From Trichomonas vaginalis G3 (Eukaryota > Parabasalia > Trichomonadida > Trichomonadidae), in NCBI RefSeq assembly GCF_026262505.1, contig NC_067204.1:3939797-4003796 (forward strand): 64,000 bases of DNA, given 5' to 3'. Within the stretch, counting starts at the first letter, position 1; every line of letters starts with the position of its first letter. The notes beneath the pieces are model-generated. The model was not told the origin of the DNA. It saw only the letters and a list, made by a program, of their open reading frames with translations, and ran no database searches. Positions 7,963 to 17,301 of this stretch are shown in pieces. Made by a program: the position numbers and the translations under genes.

Positions 7963-7964
<2 letters not shown>
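7927..7964. repeat. Maverick terminal inverted repeat (right end of first element)
   Basis: The 38 bases are the inverted copy of 42152-42190 with one or two mismatches. They include a short hairpin, GGCAC-GAA-GTGCC. Two AAAAGTGAC boxes lie just inside it (about 7903-7922). Confidence 0.9.

Positions 7965-7993
<29 letters not shown>
7965..7993. repeat. 29-base T tract at element/host junction
   Basis: Twenty-nine T follow the terminal repeat directly. The opposite element end has 24 A in the mirrored position (42128-42151). It is either part of the terminus or a target preference. The host sequence resumes as AATACTATAG. Confidence 0.85.
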
Positions 7994-7997
<4 letters not shown>

Positions 7998-8064
7998 CTA
8001 TAGTGAAAATAGGAGAATTCAAAAGGGGATTGACAAATGGAAAAAGACGTTAAATTTCTGACAA

Positions 8065-8670
8065 ATGAGTTTTGGCCCCCCGAGACAGAGAAATAATCTA
8101 ATTATGGAGGAGCATCAAACAATTAAAATTAAAGAAATATCAGATGATCAATTCCAAAGAATGAATAAGCATTTTAGTCCCAAAAAAGAAGATAATATTA
8201 GGAAATCAAACGAAAACCAGCATCAAAAACCACAAAGAAGGAAATTTAAACCTGCAAAAAGTACCAAAGCGCAAGAATTGAAAGAATTTGCTACACGTAA
8301 AAAACTTGATAATTTGGAATTACAACAAAAAACAGAAGAACTCCAAGTAAAACTACGACAAGAAAATATAGAAAGGGAGAAAGAAAGGATTTCTCCTACG
8401 ATAAAACGTTCTCGCTGCCTTGATACCAATATTGGTTTGCTGATCAGAAGAGATAGAATAAAATCCACAGAAAGAGTATATAATGAATGGCTTGTTCTAA
8501 AAAGGCAAGAGATCGAATTAAGGCAGTCATTATTATCACGCATTGTTGGTGATATGACCACCTTTTCAATTGAGCGCGAGATGACTGCGTTACAAAGAGC
8601 TGAAAAAGAAGCTGCTCAAAAAGCAGCAGAAGAAGGAAATCAGCAGGGAGATATTGCTCCAAATGTTTGA
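8065..8670 (+). CDS. Lys/Glu-rich coiled-coil protein, hypothetical (201 aa)
   Basis: A strongly charged, mostly helical protein. Residues 1-75 are basic and probably disordered (PKKEDNIRKSNE, KPQRRKFKPAKST). Residues about 80-190 are predicted coiled coil by eye (heptad-like LELQQKTEELQVKLRQ). The C-terminus is AEKEAAQKAAEEG. I do not recognise a family. The ATG at 8065 is preceded in frame by a TGA six bases upstream. Only 71 bases separate it from the Maverick T tract, so either its promoter is very short or the element inserted into its upstream region. No clear TCA initiator precedes it. Confidence 0.6.
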   Translation: MSFGPPRQRNNLIMEEHQTIKIKEISDDQFQRMNKHFSPKKEDNIRKSNENQHQKPQRRKFKPAKSTKAQELKEFATRKKLDNLELQQKTEELQVKLRQENIEREKERISPTIKRSRCLDTNIGLLIRRDRIKSTERVYNEWLVLKRQEIELRQSLLSRIVGDMTTFSIEREMTALQRAEKEAAQKAAEEGNQQGDIAPNV

Positions 8671-9268
8671 ATTTTGTTTTTATTTCATTCTTATTTGCTA
8701 AGCAAATCAAATTACCATACTTCACAATACCGTTTTACCAACCTTTTACCTTTTTCGTATGTAAACTACTGTTTGATATTTTGTTTCCAATATTCTTTTA
8801 TTCGTTTGCTATATTTTAACATAGGAAATGGCTTCATAACATTAAGTAGTGCTCTGTAAATCAATAGTTCGCTTTAAGAGCAATTCGATGGGAAATGTTT
8901 TTGAGAAATAAAAAAAGATACTAATTTTTAATAATTTTTGATGAATATACTATCTAGTTAATAAAGACCGATTGATACCTAACTTACATTTGAGTCAACT
9001 CATTGAAAATTTTGAAAATATGTATAAAATTTATCGAAAATTGCTAAAATATAAATTTTATCAACAGTCTAATTATATCCTCAAGGTTTGATAAACTTTT
9101 GACCATATTGGATTTCAATTTTTGTATTGAATTTCACACAGCAATCAATAATTCAGAAAATATTTACGATTATGATTTTTATAAAGCTAAATTCATCTCT
9201 CTGACTATCCCACTCAAATATGTATTATTAGTTTTTTTGACAATATAAAATTTGATTCAGAAATTGAA
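8671..9268. other. AT-rich intergenic region
   Basis: About 600 bases without a supported gene. Contains only the small hairpin ATTTGC-TAA-GCAAAT just after the stop of the upstream gene and long A/T stretches. I see no RNA gene in it. Confidence 0.5.
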
Positions 9269-11716
9269 ATGGGTAATGAGCAGTCTCATGGGGGTAAACA
9301 AATTGTAATTAATGAACAACAGATTGCAAAGTTACCATATAATGTAGGTGACCTTAGTGAAGTTACCTTAATGAACTTAGATAAAAACTTATTTAAAAAA
9401 TTACCTACAGATTTACAGTCCCTTGTTGTATTATCGATGCAGTACAACGAGCTATCTGAAGACACTACAGATGTTGTCAATGCAATTAGCTCCTTTAAGA
9501 AATTACAATCTTTAGATATAAGCAATAACTTGTTTTCCCTTTATCCGGAGGGATTCAATGCTTTACATGGACTAAGGAAATTAGTAATGAACAACAACAA
9601 GGTTATGGATTTCAACATGTGCTATCCAAAGCTCGAATATCTTGATATTTCACAAAATCAGCTTCAAAGACTTCCTCCCCTTCCAAACACAATCAAAGAA
9701 TTACATATAGGTTTTAACCACTTTGATAAAATTGAGTTAATGCACCAAAAACTTACAGTTTTAAAGATTTCCCTTTGCGATATTAAAGAAATTGGAGTTT
9801 TCAATCTACCTTCGCTACAGGAACTTGATTTATCACGTAATAAACTTACAAAATACCCCGATTTTGTTAAGTGCACGCCAAATCTGAAAATTTTACATCT
9901 TTCAGATAATTTTTGCCCAGAAATACCAAAATTACCAAATACAATTACACAATTTTTCTTTTGCTACAATAATTGCCTATTTATTCCCGATCACATTGCT
10001 AATTTACCAAAATTAAAACATCTTGATGTCAGTTTCAACAAAATCAAGGTTGTTAAGAACTTGCCATCATCACTTGTCTATTTTATTGCATCAGAGAACG
10101 ACTTCGAAACAGTTTCCCTTGACAAACTCGAAAATTTGGAATATTTCTTCGTTGAAAGGAACCACTTAACACATATCCCTAATATCAGCATGCCAAAACT
10201 CAGGAAAATGAACGTATCATGCAATGAACTCGAAACATTCGAGTCTACATTGCCAAATTTGGAAAAATTATTACTTCAATTTAATAATTTAACAGAAATC
10301 CCAGAATGGGTCTACAAATGCAAGAATTTGAAGATCGCAAACTTCAATCACAACAAAATTACGCAGATTTCGCCTTCATTTTCCAAATCAAAAATCAAAG
10401 AATTTTCAATTTCGTTCAACAGAGTTTTACAGATTCCACAACTATCCAAACACATAGAGGACCTATCATGCTCATTCTGTGGCCTCAAAACATTACCTTC
10501 TGGCGGTGAAAATTTGAAGAAAATCATCGCAGGAAACAATTTAATTGAAAAAGTGCCAATTTATCCATCAATTCTCGAAATCCATCTATGTACTAACAAG
10601 CTTACAGAATTTCCTGAGATTAATGATCAGACTATCACCGTAGATGTATCCAGGAACAAAATAACACAAGTTCCTCTCCAAAAAATCCAAAAATTAAGAG
10701 AATTAGATGTATCTTACAACAAAATCTCGAAATTCGAGCAGATCAAGTTACCATACATCTTCTCATTAAAGATTGGACACAATCCTCTCTCATTTGCCTT
10801 TGATCATACTTTATATCCAAATTTGAATTTCTTGGATGTAATTGCTACTGATATTTCATTCACAGATGAGAAGCCACCAATCATGAACATCCATGTATCC
10901 AAGAACAAGCTCAAAACTCCTCATTGCATGCTGAATTTGACTTTTAATTGGTTATCTTTTTGCGAAATGAGAGGAACACGCGACACTGTTGAAGACATGT
11001 TTGTTTGCAAGGCCAATCCAGTCGATAACCAAGCTTGCATGGCCATTTTCGATGGACATGGCGGTTCTAAAACATCTTATTATGCTTGTGGCGTTTTTAT
11101 TAAACTTTATACAAGTGCAAAAATGATTTTCTCCAAACAATGGTTGAGAGGAACAATGCGAGGTATCTCAGAAAGTGTCAAGACTAAGTTGTTCCCTGAT
11201 GGATCAACAGCAGCTGTAGCAATGTTTAAAGATAGAAAATTGATAACTTCGACAATTGGAGATTCGAGAATCATCGTGATGACAGAAGATGGAAAATTAA
11301 AATACGAAAACAGAGTGCATAAACCAACACAAAGAGAAGAGTTCGAAAGAGTACATGAAGCCGGTGGTTCTGTTTATGGATTTAGATTGCAAAATTCATT
11401 GGCTTTGTCTAGAACTATGGGTGATATCGCTGTTCCTGGAATTTCAGCTGAATCTGAAGAGGATGAAGTGAATCTTGATGAAGAAGATCGATGGGTAATC
11501 GTTGGTTGCGATGGTGTTTTCGATGAATTACCAATGAGTTTCGTTGGGGAACTTTGTAAAAAAGCAAAAAGTGCAATTGGTTTGTCTCACAGTCTTAGAA
11601 CGGCTGCTTTCGCTGCTAGGTCGCAAGATAATATTACTGTGGTTGCACTTGATGTAAAGACACTATACAGTAAGGTTGAATTGGCTTCTGACATGAATTC
11701 AACAATGAGAGAATAA
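9269..11716 (+). CDS. Leucine-rich-repeat / PP2C protein phosphatase fusion (815 aa)
   Basis: Probable membrane-anchored Ser/Thr phosphatase. The N-terminus MGNEQS fits an N-myristoylation signal (Gly2, Ser6). Residues about 30-560 are more than 20 irregular leucine-rich repeats (LxxLDISxN, LKxLHLSDN). The C-terminal PP2C domain, about 565-800, keeps all the expected metal-site motifs: RGTRDTVEDMF, FDGHGG near 595, GDSRIIV near 664, LSRTMGD near 715, GCDGVFDELP near 747 and SQDNITVV near 788. The LRR plus PP2C order recalls the regulatory half of fungal adenylate cyclases and plant and protist LRR phosphatases; there is no cyclase domain. It ends at a TAA followed by AT-rich sequence. The LRR region presumably selects substrates. 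Confidence 0.88.
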   Translation: MGNEQSHGGKQIVINEQQIAKLPYNVGDLSEVTLMNLDKNLFKKLPTDLQSLVVLSMQYNELSEDTTDVVNAISSFKKLQSLDISNNLFSLYPEGFNALHGLRKLVMNNNKVMDFNMCYPKLEYLDISQNQLQRLPPLPNTIKELHIGFNHFDKIELMHQKLTVLKISLCDIKEIGVFNLPSLQELDLSRNKLTKYPDFVKCTPNLKILHLSDNFCPEIPKLPNTITQFFFCYNNCLFIPDHIANLPKLKHLDVSFNKIKVVKNLPSSLVYFIASENDFETVSLDKLENLEYFFVERNHLTHIPNISMPKLRKMNVSCNELETFESTLPNLEKLLLQFNNLTEIPEWVYKCKNLKIANFNHNKITQISPSFSKSKIKEFSISFNRVLQIPQLSKHIEDLSCSFCGLKTLPSGGENLKKIIAGNNLIEKVPIYPSILEIHLCTNKLTEFPEINDQTITVDVSRNKITQVPLQKIQKLRELDVSYNKISKFEQIKLPYIFSLKIGHNPLSFAFDHTLYPNLNFLDVIATDISFTDEKPPIMNIHVSKNKLKTPHCMLNLTFNWLSFCEMRGTRDTVEDMFVCKANPVDNQACMAIFDGHGGSKTSYYACGVFIKLYTSAKMIFSKQWLRGTMRGISESVKTKLFPDGSTAAVAMFKDRKLITSTIGDSRIIVMTEDGKLKYENRVHKPTQREEFERVHEAGGSVYGFRLQNSLALSRTMGDIAVPGISAESEEDEVNLDEEDRWVIVGCDGVFDELPMSFVGELCKKAKSAIGLSHSLRTAAFAARSQDNITVVALDVKTLYSKVELASDMNSTMRE

Positions 11717-12248
11717 TTATTTTCTTTATTTTGTAATTGTTTGTTTTTTTATTATTAAATCTTCGAAATAAATTATTTTTATTATCTTATTACTTCTAAT
11801 TAAATGTAAATTTCAAAATTATTTTTCAAATTTCGTTTACAATCATTTCGAACATCAAAAGAATCAAAATTTTGTCATAGTTTTTTTAATAAGTTGAGTG
11901 AGAAAATTACATGATATTTTAAATTTGATATTTGATTCAGACATTTAAGAAGATATACTGATTATCAAAGGCTTACTCATATGCCAATATTCTGTTTTTA
12001 AGTATAAACCAACAATGATATTTATGAGTAAATTCGAATTGATTTATGTAATATTAGATTTATGCAGTCATGCAACATATCAAGTCACAGTCAGAAACTA
12101 TACATTTTTTCATTTGCCAACTCTATTTAACTATTATCTATGGTAAATGTTTTTCCTTTTTCTTGCAAAAGCTATATTAATACTCACAAAATTTTGATCG
12201 GAGAAAAATCTTTTTTACCCATTCTTTTCAATTTTCTTGAGATTCAAA
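11717..12248. other. AT-rich intergenic region
   Basis: About 530 bases, strongly AT-rich, with no supported gene. The leader of the next gene includes TTTTCAATTTTC about 25 bases before its ATG. Confidence 0.45.
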
Positions 12249-14162
12249 ATGCGACCTTGTCTTCCAGTCTTCTTTGCTCATTGTTTGACACCTCTTATAG
12301 TACTAGCATGCATGATTATCGGTATCGGATCGATGATGGCAGGTGGTAAAGTTGGACCGTTTAATTCATTAGATCCAAACACTTTAAACTTAACGGATGA
12401 TCCAGTGATGTTTCTACAACTTACAGATGTTCATTTCCATCATTTATATACCGAAAGGCTTCAACACTTAAACAAATTATTCAAAAATGTAATAAACAAC
12501 TTGCGACCAGACGTATTAGTCATATCAGGTGATGTCGCCGATGGAAACAATCACAATTCGGCTATCTCATTCCACAAGCAATACGAAGGAAACTGGAGAG
12601 TCATCATTGAAACCATAATAGACTCAAAAATCCTAGAATCTGATGCCATGTTCATACCAGTACCAGGAAACCACGACATGTACGGCGTTTACGCAGATAC
12701 AAACGAGTCAAATAGATTTCGAAGACAATTTTTCAGCGATTCTACAGAGTTTGACTTCCAAACTTATCACGTTAATGAAGGAAATCATCCCATCAACGTC
12801 GTCTGCTTCTCCCCGATTACTCCTCCCATGATATCTGCTCCATTAGGTTTAATGCCATACGTAAAGTCCAAATTACTTGATAAGATTGAGAATGCTTACA
12901 AACCAGGCGAAACAAACATTCTGATCAACCATTTCCCATTACCTCTTTTGTGGTCAGGCAAAAACAAAAACAAGAAAAACATCAAAAATATATCATATAT
13001 GTATGATGTCATGTTGACTGGCCACACACATCCACGTAATCCAGAGATCACTAAGAAGGAAAGCTTACTTCATGTAGTTTCATCTCCAGGATTTATGACA
13101 TCAAACGTCACAATAATTTCCATTGACAACGGATTTAGTAGTTTTCATAAAGTTGATTCATCAAACAACAGACAAGCCATCATCACTTATCCAATCAATA
13201 CTAATTCTATCACATCTCGTGTTGTTTTCTCAAAATCAGACATTGATGTCCGAGTTGTTTTATATGGTAATAATTCAGATCCATTACAACTGAAAATCGA
13301 TGATCAAGAACCAATTACGATGAATTTGATCAAAATTTTGAAAGAAAATGTATCATTGTTTTCCATTAACGTTTCTCTTTCTAAAGGGAAACACACTATG
13401 GAAGTTATTGGTGCGAACTATGCAAACGAGTACTTTGTTGGTGATGAATACGAAGAAAAAAGCAAGTCATCAATTATGGGATTTATGAATGTTAATTTGT
13501 TGATTGGATTAGTTGTATTCTTATGTATATATACTATAATCAGGATTATTCCTATCTGGAAACTCCCAACATTAGAAGATAAATTAAATGAATTCCAAAG
13601 TGTTCTTAGTGGTGAGAAAGACAAAGGATCTATGTCAGTCTTGATGCAGCTTTGTTTAGGAATCCTTGATTATTTCACTAGATACAGACATCTCTCATTA
13701 TTCGGTTATATCTTAATGGTTATTATGACATTATGGGTATATGTACTTCCATTATTCATCTCAGGCATGGATCAAAAGTATGGTGTTGTTTTTGCATACG
13801 GATCAGTTGTTGATGGTGACATTACATATTTTGCAACAGTTTTCATTATTTGGGTTTTTTATTATATCTTTTATTTGATGCCACTTGGTTCATTCCTTTC
13901 TCTTTACTACGAAACTAAGAAATCTATCTGGGAAATGGTTATTTTCTGCATTCCTATTATTTTCATTATTTTTGTTTGGTTTGTTTTTTCATATGTTACC
14001 GGTGAAGCGAAAAGTATCTTTGGATCCACATTTACATGGATTGCTCTTCTTGGCGTTATCTTGACAATTTTTGACATGGTTTTGACTCAAAAGAATCAAA
14101 GCAGAAAGACATCATCATCTCCAGACGAAGATCCAAACACCGATGACAAACCAATGCCTTAA
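12249..14162 (+). CDS. TMEM62-like membrane metallophosphoesterase (637 aa)
   Basis: Calcineurin-like phosphoesterase anchored in a membrane. An N-terminal hydrophobic span (residues about 7-32) precedes the catalytic domain. The metal ligands are all visible: TDVHFHH near residue 60, SGDVADG near 95, PGNHDM near 140, NHFPLP near 220 and GHTHPR near 258. A beta-rich linker follows, then at least five hydrophobic segments from about residue 412 to 600 (for example NVNLLIGLVVFLCIYTII), and a short charged C-terminal tail. This order matches the TMEM62 family. I use the ATG at 12249 because it follows a short leader and gives a signal-anchor right at the N-terminus. The substrate is unknown. Confidence 0.83.
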   Translation: MRPCLPVFFAHCLTPLIVLACMIIGIGSMMAGGKVGPFNSLDPNTLNLTDDPVMFLQLTDVHFHHLYTERLQHLNKLFKNVINNLRPDVLVISGDVADGNNHNSAISFHKQYEGNWRVIIETIIDSKILESDAMFIPVPGNHDMYGVYADTNESNRFRRQFFSDSTEFDFQTYHVNEGNHPINVVCFSPITPPMISAPLGLMPYVKSKLLDKIENAYKPGETNILINHFPLPLLWSGKNKNKKNIKNISYMYDVMLTGHTHPRNPEITKKESLLHVVSSPGFMTSNVTIISIDNGFSSFHKVDSSNNRQAIITYPINTNSITSRVVFSKSDIDVRVVLYGNNSDPLQLKIDDQEPITMNLIKILKENVSLFSINVSLSKGKHTMEVIGANYANEYFVGDEYEEKSKSSIMGFMNVNLLIGLVVFLCIYTIIRIIPIWKLPTLEDKLNEFQSVLSGEKDKGSMSVLMQLCLGILDYFTRYRHLSLFGYILMVIMTLWVYVLPLFISGMDQKYGVVFAYGSVVDGDITYFATVFIIWVFYYIFYLMPLGSFLSLYYETKKSIWEMVIFCIPIIFIIFVWFVFSYVTGEAKSIFGSTFTWIALLGVILTIFDMVLTQKNQSRKTSSSPDEDPNTDDKPMP

Positions 14163-14189
14163 TTTTAATTTTCTATTTTTTTAGATATA

Positions 14190-14500
14190 TTATAAATATT
14201 TCACTGTTTGTTTCTTATTTTTACGTTTAACATAATTTGAAATTGAAAGAAAATACCAAAAATTGACAATTCAAAATTTTCAAATAAATTGTTATTCTCC
14301 CTCCACAGTTGGAAAATCTGATACAGAACAAAATAGAAATGACTTATCATCCAATAATTAAATCTAATCGGCCATCAGAAATAGTCGAAACACAGTTCAA
14401 GCCTGAAAAACGCAAAAAGATTCAGCTGGTCTAAATATTTTGGCGACAAAGTTAAAGTTGATCGAACTCTAACGATTATTACGCTTTCCTATATATAATA
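14190..14500 (+). pseudogene. Decayed 5' piece of a Pmp-like gene (copy 1)
   Basis: Bases about 14195-14240 (ATTTCACTGTTTG, then TTATTTTTACG) and 14385-14480 (AAAAAGATTCAGCTGGTCTAA, then GTTAAAGTTGATC) recur in the same order at 15025-15075 and 15190-15245. The translation in one frame is a broken version of the start of the fragment at 15190. There is no open frame. It looks like an old tandem duplicate. Confidence 0.5.
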
Positions 14501-15189
14501 TATATGTGTTTATTTCTTAAATTTTAAAGTATCCTATTCCTTAAAACTGGAGCTTACCGAGACCTTAAATTTGAAAAATTGATGCTATTGTATTTCCCAA
14601 TTTTGATATTTTATCGATAAAATAAAAATTTCAAAAATATTCTTATCGAAAATAGGCTATTGATTTTTTTAAAAATAGCATTATGCATTTAAGAAATGAA
14701 AAATATTGATTGTTTCAGCTCCATCTTAATTAATAAGTGAAAATATGATAATATCGTTTCAAACCACAACATAGCACTTCATAGCTACGGTATCTGATAT
14801 TGCCTTAATTATTTTTGCTCAATATCACTTCGAATTATATCCTGTATTTTTCAAATTGTAAAAAAAAATTGAATTGTGAAAAAAAATTTGAACTGTGGAA
14901 AAAAATCGAATTGTAAATAAAATGAGTGTAGTAGCAATTGCTAGTTTTTTTTTTGCAGCTTTAGAGAATACAAAGTAAAAGGTCAATATATATCAAAAGA
15001 CATAACGAAATCTACACATTACTAAATATTTCACTGTTTGCTCCTTATTTTTACGCTGAATAAAAATTCTGAAATATTCTTGTAAAATTTGTGAAAAAAT
15101 GCCGAAAAGTGACAGATGGAATATCAAATGCAGAACAAAGGAGAAATCCTTTATCATCAAGTGGTTAAAAATAATAGGCTATCATAAAT
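14501..15189. other. AT-rich region with a further decayed Pmp-like piece
   Basis: Bases about 14940-15025 resemble 15293-15375 (TTTGCAGCTTT, then CGAAATCTACACATTACT), so the 3' part of copy 1 is present but scattered. An AAAAGTGACAGATGG box lies near 15104. Nothing else supported. Confidence 0.4.
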
Positions 15190-15537
15190 TCAAAAAGATT
15201 TAGTTGGTCTGAATATTTTGGTGCTAAAGTTAAAATTGATCAAACTCAGAATGGAACAGCATTATTTGATAATGCAACTTCTAACAATTATTACATTTTT
15301 GTTTGCAGCTTTGAAGAATGCACAGAAAAAGGTGCAATATTTATCGTTAGATCTAACGAAATCTACACATTACTTGAAGATTCTGCATTTTACAAATGCA
15401 ATTCCAATTTCTATGGTGGATCTTTATTCTATTTCTGCAGTGAAGGACATTTTGTTCAACAACGAAATTGTTATTCTGAATCAATAGCAAAAGAAGGTTT
15501 AATGTCATTTTCTCAATTAAACCTTCAAATCCAGTAA
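15190..15537 (+). pseudogene. Pmp-like beta-helix surface protein fragment (copy 2, about 115 aa, no start)
   Basis: One open stretch without an ATG encodes SKRFSWSEYFGAKVK, then VCSFEECTEKGAIFIV, then SAFYKCNSNFYGGSLFYF. The repeated F-x-x-C and G-G-(S/A)-(I/L) spacing is typical of polymorphic-membrane-protein-like (Pmp) right-handed beta-helix repeats, a large surface-protein family in Trichomonas. It starts without an initiator and stops after little more than one repeat pair, so it is a remnant. A third, shorter relative of its first part lies at about 40455-40500. Confidence 0.55.
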
Positions 15538-15716
15538 TTTGAGTCAGATTAGATTAATTTAAGGCATATTTCAAAATCTTATTCTAATACGATTCTGGAG
15601 AATCTTTCCAAACCATGATATCTGTTGTTATTACAGATAAATACTCAACATCGAAGAAGTTATAACAGATTTACGTAATTTTTTTTTTCAACTAACTGTC
15701 AGCAACTTGTGGAGTA

Positions 15717-15820
15717 TTACCACTTTCTGACACACTCTCAAATTGCCTGTTTAAGGTTTTATTTTCTGAGATTCTTCACGCCTGTTTTCCGATTTTTGAG
15801 CGAATGTCAGAAAGTGGTAA
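15717..15820. repeat. Inverted repeat element, 16-bp perfect arms, 104 bp total
   Basis: TTACCACTTTCTGACA at 15717-15732 is perfectly inverted at 15805-15820. It is followed by GTGCACCCTTAA. It could be a tiny non-autonomous element or a structured RNA. Confidence 0.6.
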
Positions 15821-16216
15821 GTGCACCCTTAATTAAAGAAATATAATTTTGATAATAATATCTCCAAAATGCCTCGATCTATTTCAGCGATTCCATGTAT
15901 ATAAGTTTCAGAGCAGGCGGTAAGTATATCCTTTAGCAAAATTGAAAACTGAGCGAGAAAATTTATCTGGACTACCTTTCTTCAAACAATTATTATGTAC
16001 CAGTAGTCGATTCTTCCTTTCTTCTACTTAGATTTGAATTTGATTTCGAATGGTAAAGAGATTTAAAAAGAAAATACTAGCGGATACAAACTATCTCCAT
16101 GAAAGGGTTATAATGGAATCAAGATGATACCTTAAAATAAGGTTCAAAATTCTGAAGTTTACATGATCCTCCCGTGTGCACCCTTAAGAATAATACAGAA
16201 TATTGCAAAATTTAAT
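15821..16216. other. Intergenic region upstream of the tubby-like gene
   Basis: About 400 bases with no supported gene. GTGCACCCTTAA occurs at 15820-15831 and again at about 16175-16186, 30 bases before the chosen ATG of the next gene. Confidence 0.4.
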
Positions 16217-16993
16217 ATGACTAATCAACAAGATGGAAATCCTAAAGAATTTGATAAATCACAACTATTATGCATCAAAGCTTTTCCTAAAAATCCATCA
16301 TTTAAGCCGGTTAAAGCAAGAAAATTTCAAAATAAGAACGACTCTAAATTAGATTTGCATAAAAATTCAGAAAATCATGCGCGCACCGATCAAATACTGT
16401 CTTTAGAATCGAGACCACCAACATTTCGCGTCTGTACATGCAAACGAACACAAAATACAACAATCAAAGGTTTTAGGATCAACTTTTTGTTTACATCATC
16501 GACTAGCGAGAATTTAAGCGCCAAAATAAAACCAAGAAAGGATTCGTCGTCGATTGGAATTTCGAAAGGAAGTGAATCTCACATCAAATCTAAATCTTTC
16601 ATTGGCGTAGTGCTTTTTACGAACAATTTTTGTGATGCATCTCTACGCATGGACGAGATGTATGGAAAAGAAATCTGTACCATACAATTTCGACAAAATG
16701 TACCTGATTCACCAAGAGATGTATCGCTTCATATGTTTGATCAACCATCGACAATTCCGCAGAAATTAGAAAGTAAACAACCAGAATTTATTGACGGACA
16801 ATGGTTTGTAGATCTTCATTCAGATAACGCAGTTGCTAGTATTAAAAATAGTTGCTTATGCGATGAGAAAGGTTTAGCATATATCGTAATTCGAAAAGTT
16901 TCTAAAGATAAATTAGAAATAAAATCTTATCATGAAATATCAGATTTAATATTGTTCAGTATATGCATTTCATCATTTCTATGTAAGGAATGA
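16217..16993 (+). CDS. Tubby-like protein (258 aa)
   Basis: Probable phosphoinositide-binding protein. The C-terminal half fits the tubby fold. A conserved strand FLFTSSTSENLSAKIKPRK is followed by SFIGVVLFTNNFCDA. Near the end, WFVDLHSDNAVASIKNSCL corresponds to the tubby SVKNFQL region, and ISDLILFSICISSFL to the closing PLxAFxICLSSF helix. The N-terminal 70 residues are polar and probably unstructured. I prefer the ATG at 16217 (MTNQQDGNPKE) to the one at 16163, because the intervening 18 residues are unlike the rest and include the GTGCACCCTTAA repeat. Full-length tubby domains are usually about 250 residues, so this one is slightly reduced. Confidence 0.65.
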   Translation: MTNQQDGNPKEFDKSQLLCIKAFPKNPSFKPVKARKFQNKNDSKLDLHKNSENHARTDQILSLESRPPTFRVCTCKRTQNTTIKGFRINFLFTSSTSENLSAKIKPRKDSSSIGISKGSESHIKSKSFIGVVLFTNNFCDASLRMDEMYGKEICTIQFRQNVPDSPRDVSLHMFDQPSTIPQKLESKQPEFIDGQWFVDLHSDNAVASIKNSCLCDEKGLAYIVIRKVSKDKLEIKSYHEISDLILFSICISSFLCKE

Positions 16994-17301
16994 AAAGGAT
17001 GCTTTGTAATATTTGCAAAATTTGGGAAAACGAAATAAAATAAATTAATTTCCTGTTTAAACTGTATAAAAAACATGTTTTCATTATCTAACTTTGAAAT
17101 TTAGTCAATAAGTACATGACTCTGTATTTTTCTTGGAAATAAAAATCAAATTTTGTAATCCCTAAAGAATTCTTAATTCTGCTAAGGATATGAATCATTC
17201 ACCATAACTGGTATTATGTTTCAAAATCAAATACTTATAGAATACATGAATTGACATTTATAGATAAAGTTTAGAATAAAAACAAATAAATAAATAAAAA
17301 A

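Larger units (their letters stand above)
1..7964. mobile_element. Maverick/Polinton element, right-hand part (left end outside window)
   Basis: A gene-dense block with Polinton hallmarks: a PolB N-terminal region, a retroviral-type integrase, virion-like small proteins and a D12 adenine methyltransferase, ending in a terminal repeat at 7927-7964 that is the inverted counterpart of the one at 42152-42190. Its genes from 1340 onward are collinear with 57.9-64 kb of the second element. Intergenic gaps are mostly 5-40 bases, unlike the host island. The left end lies outside the window, so its length and target duplication cannot be read. Confidence 0.93.
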
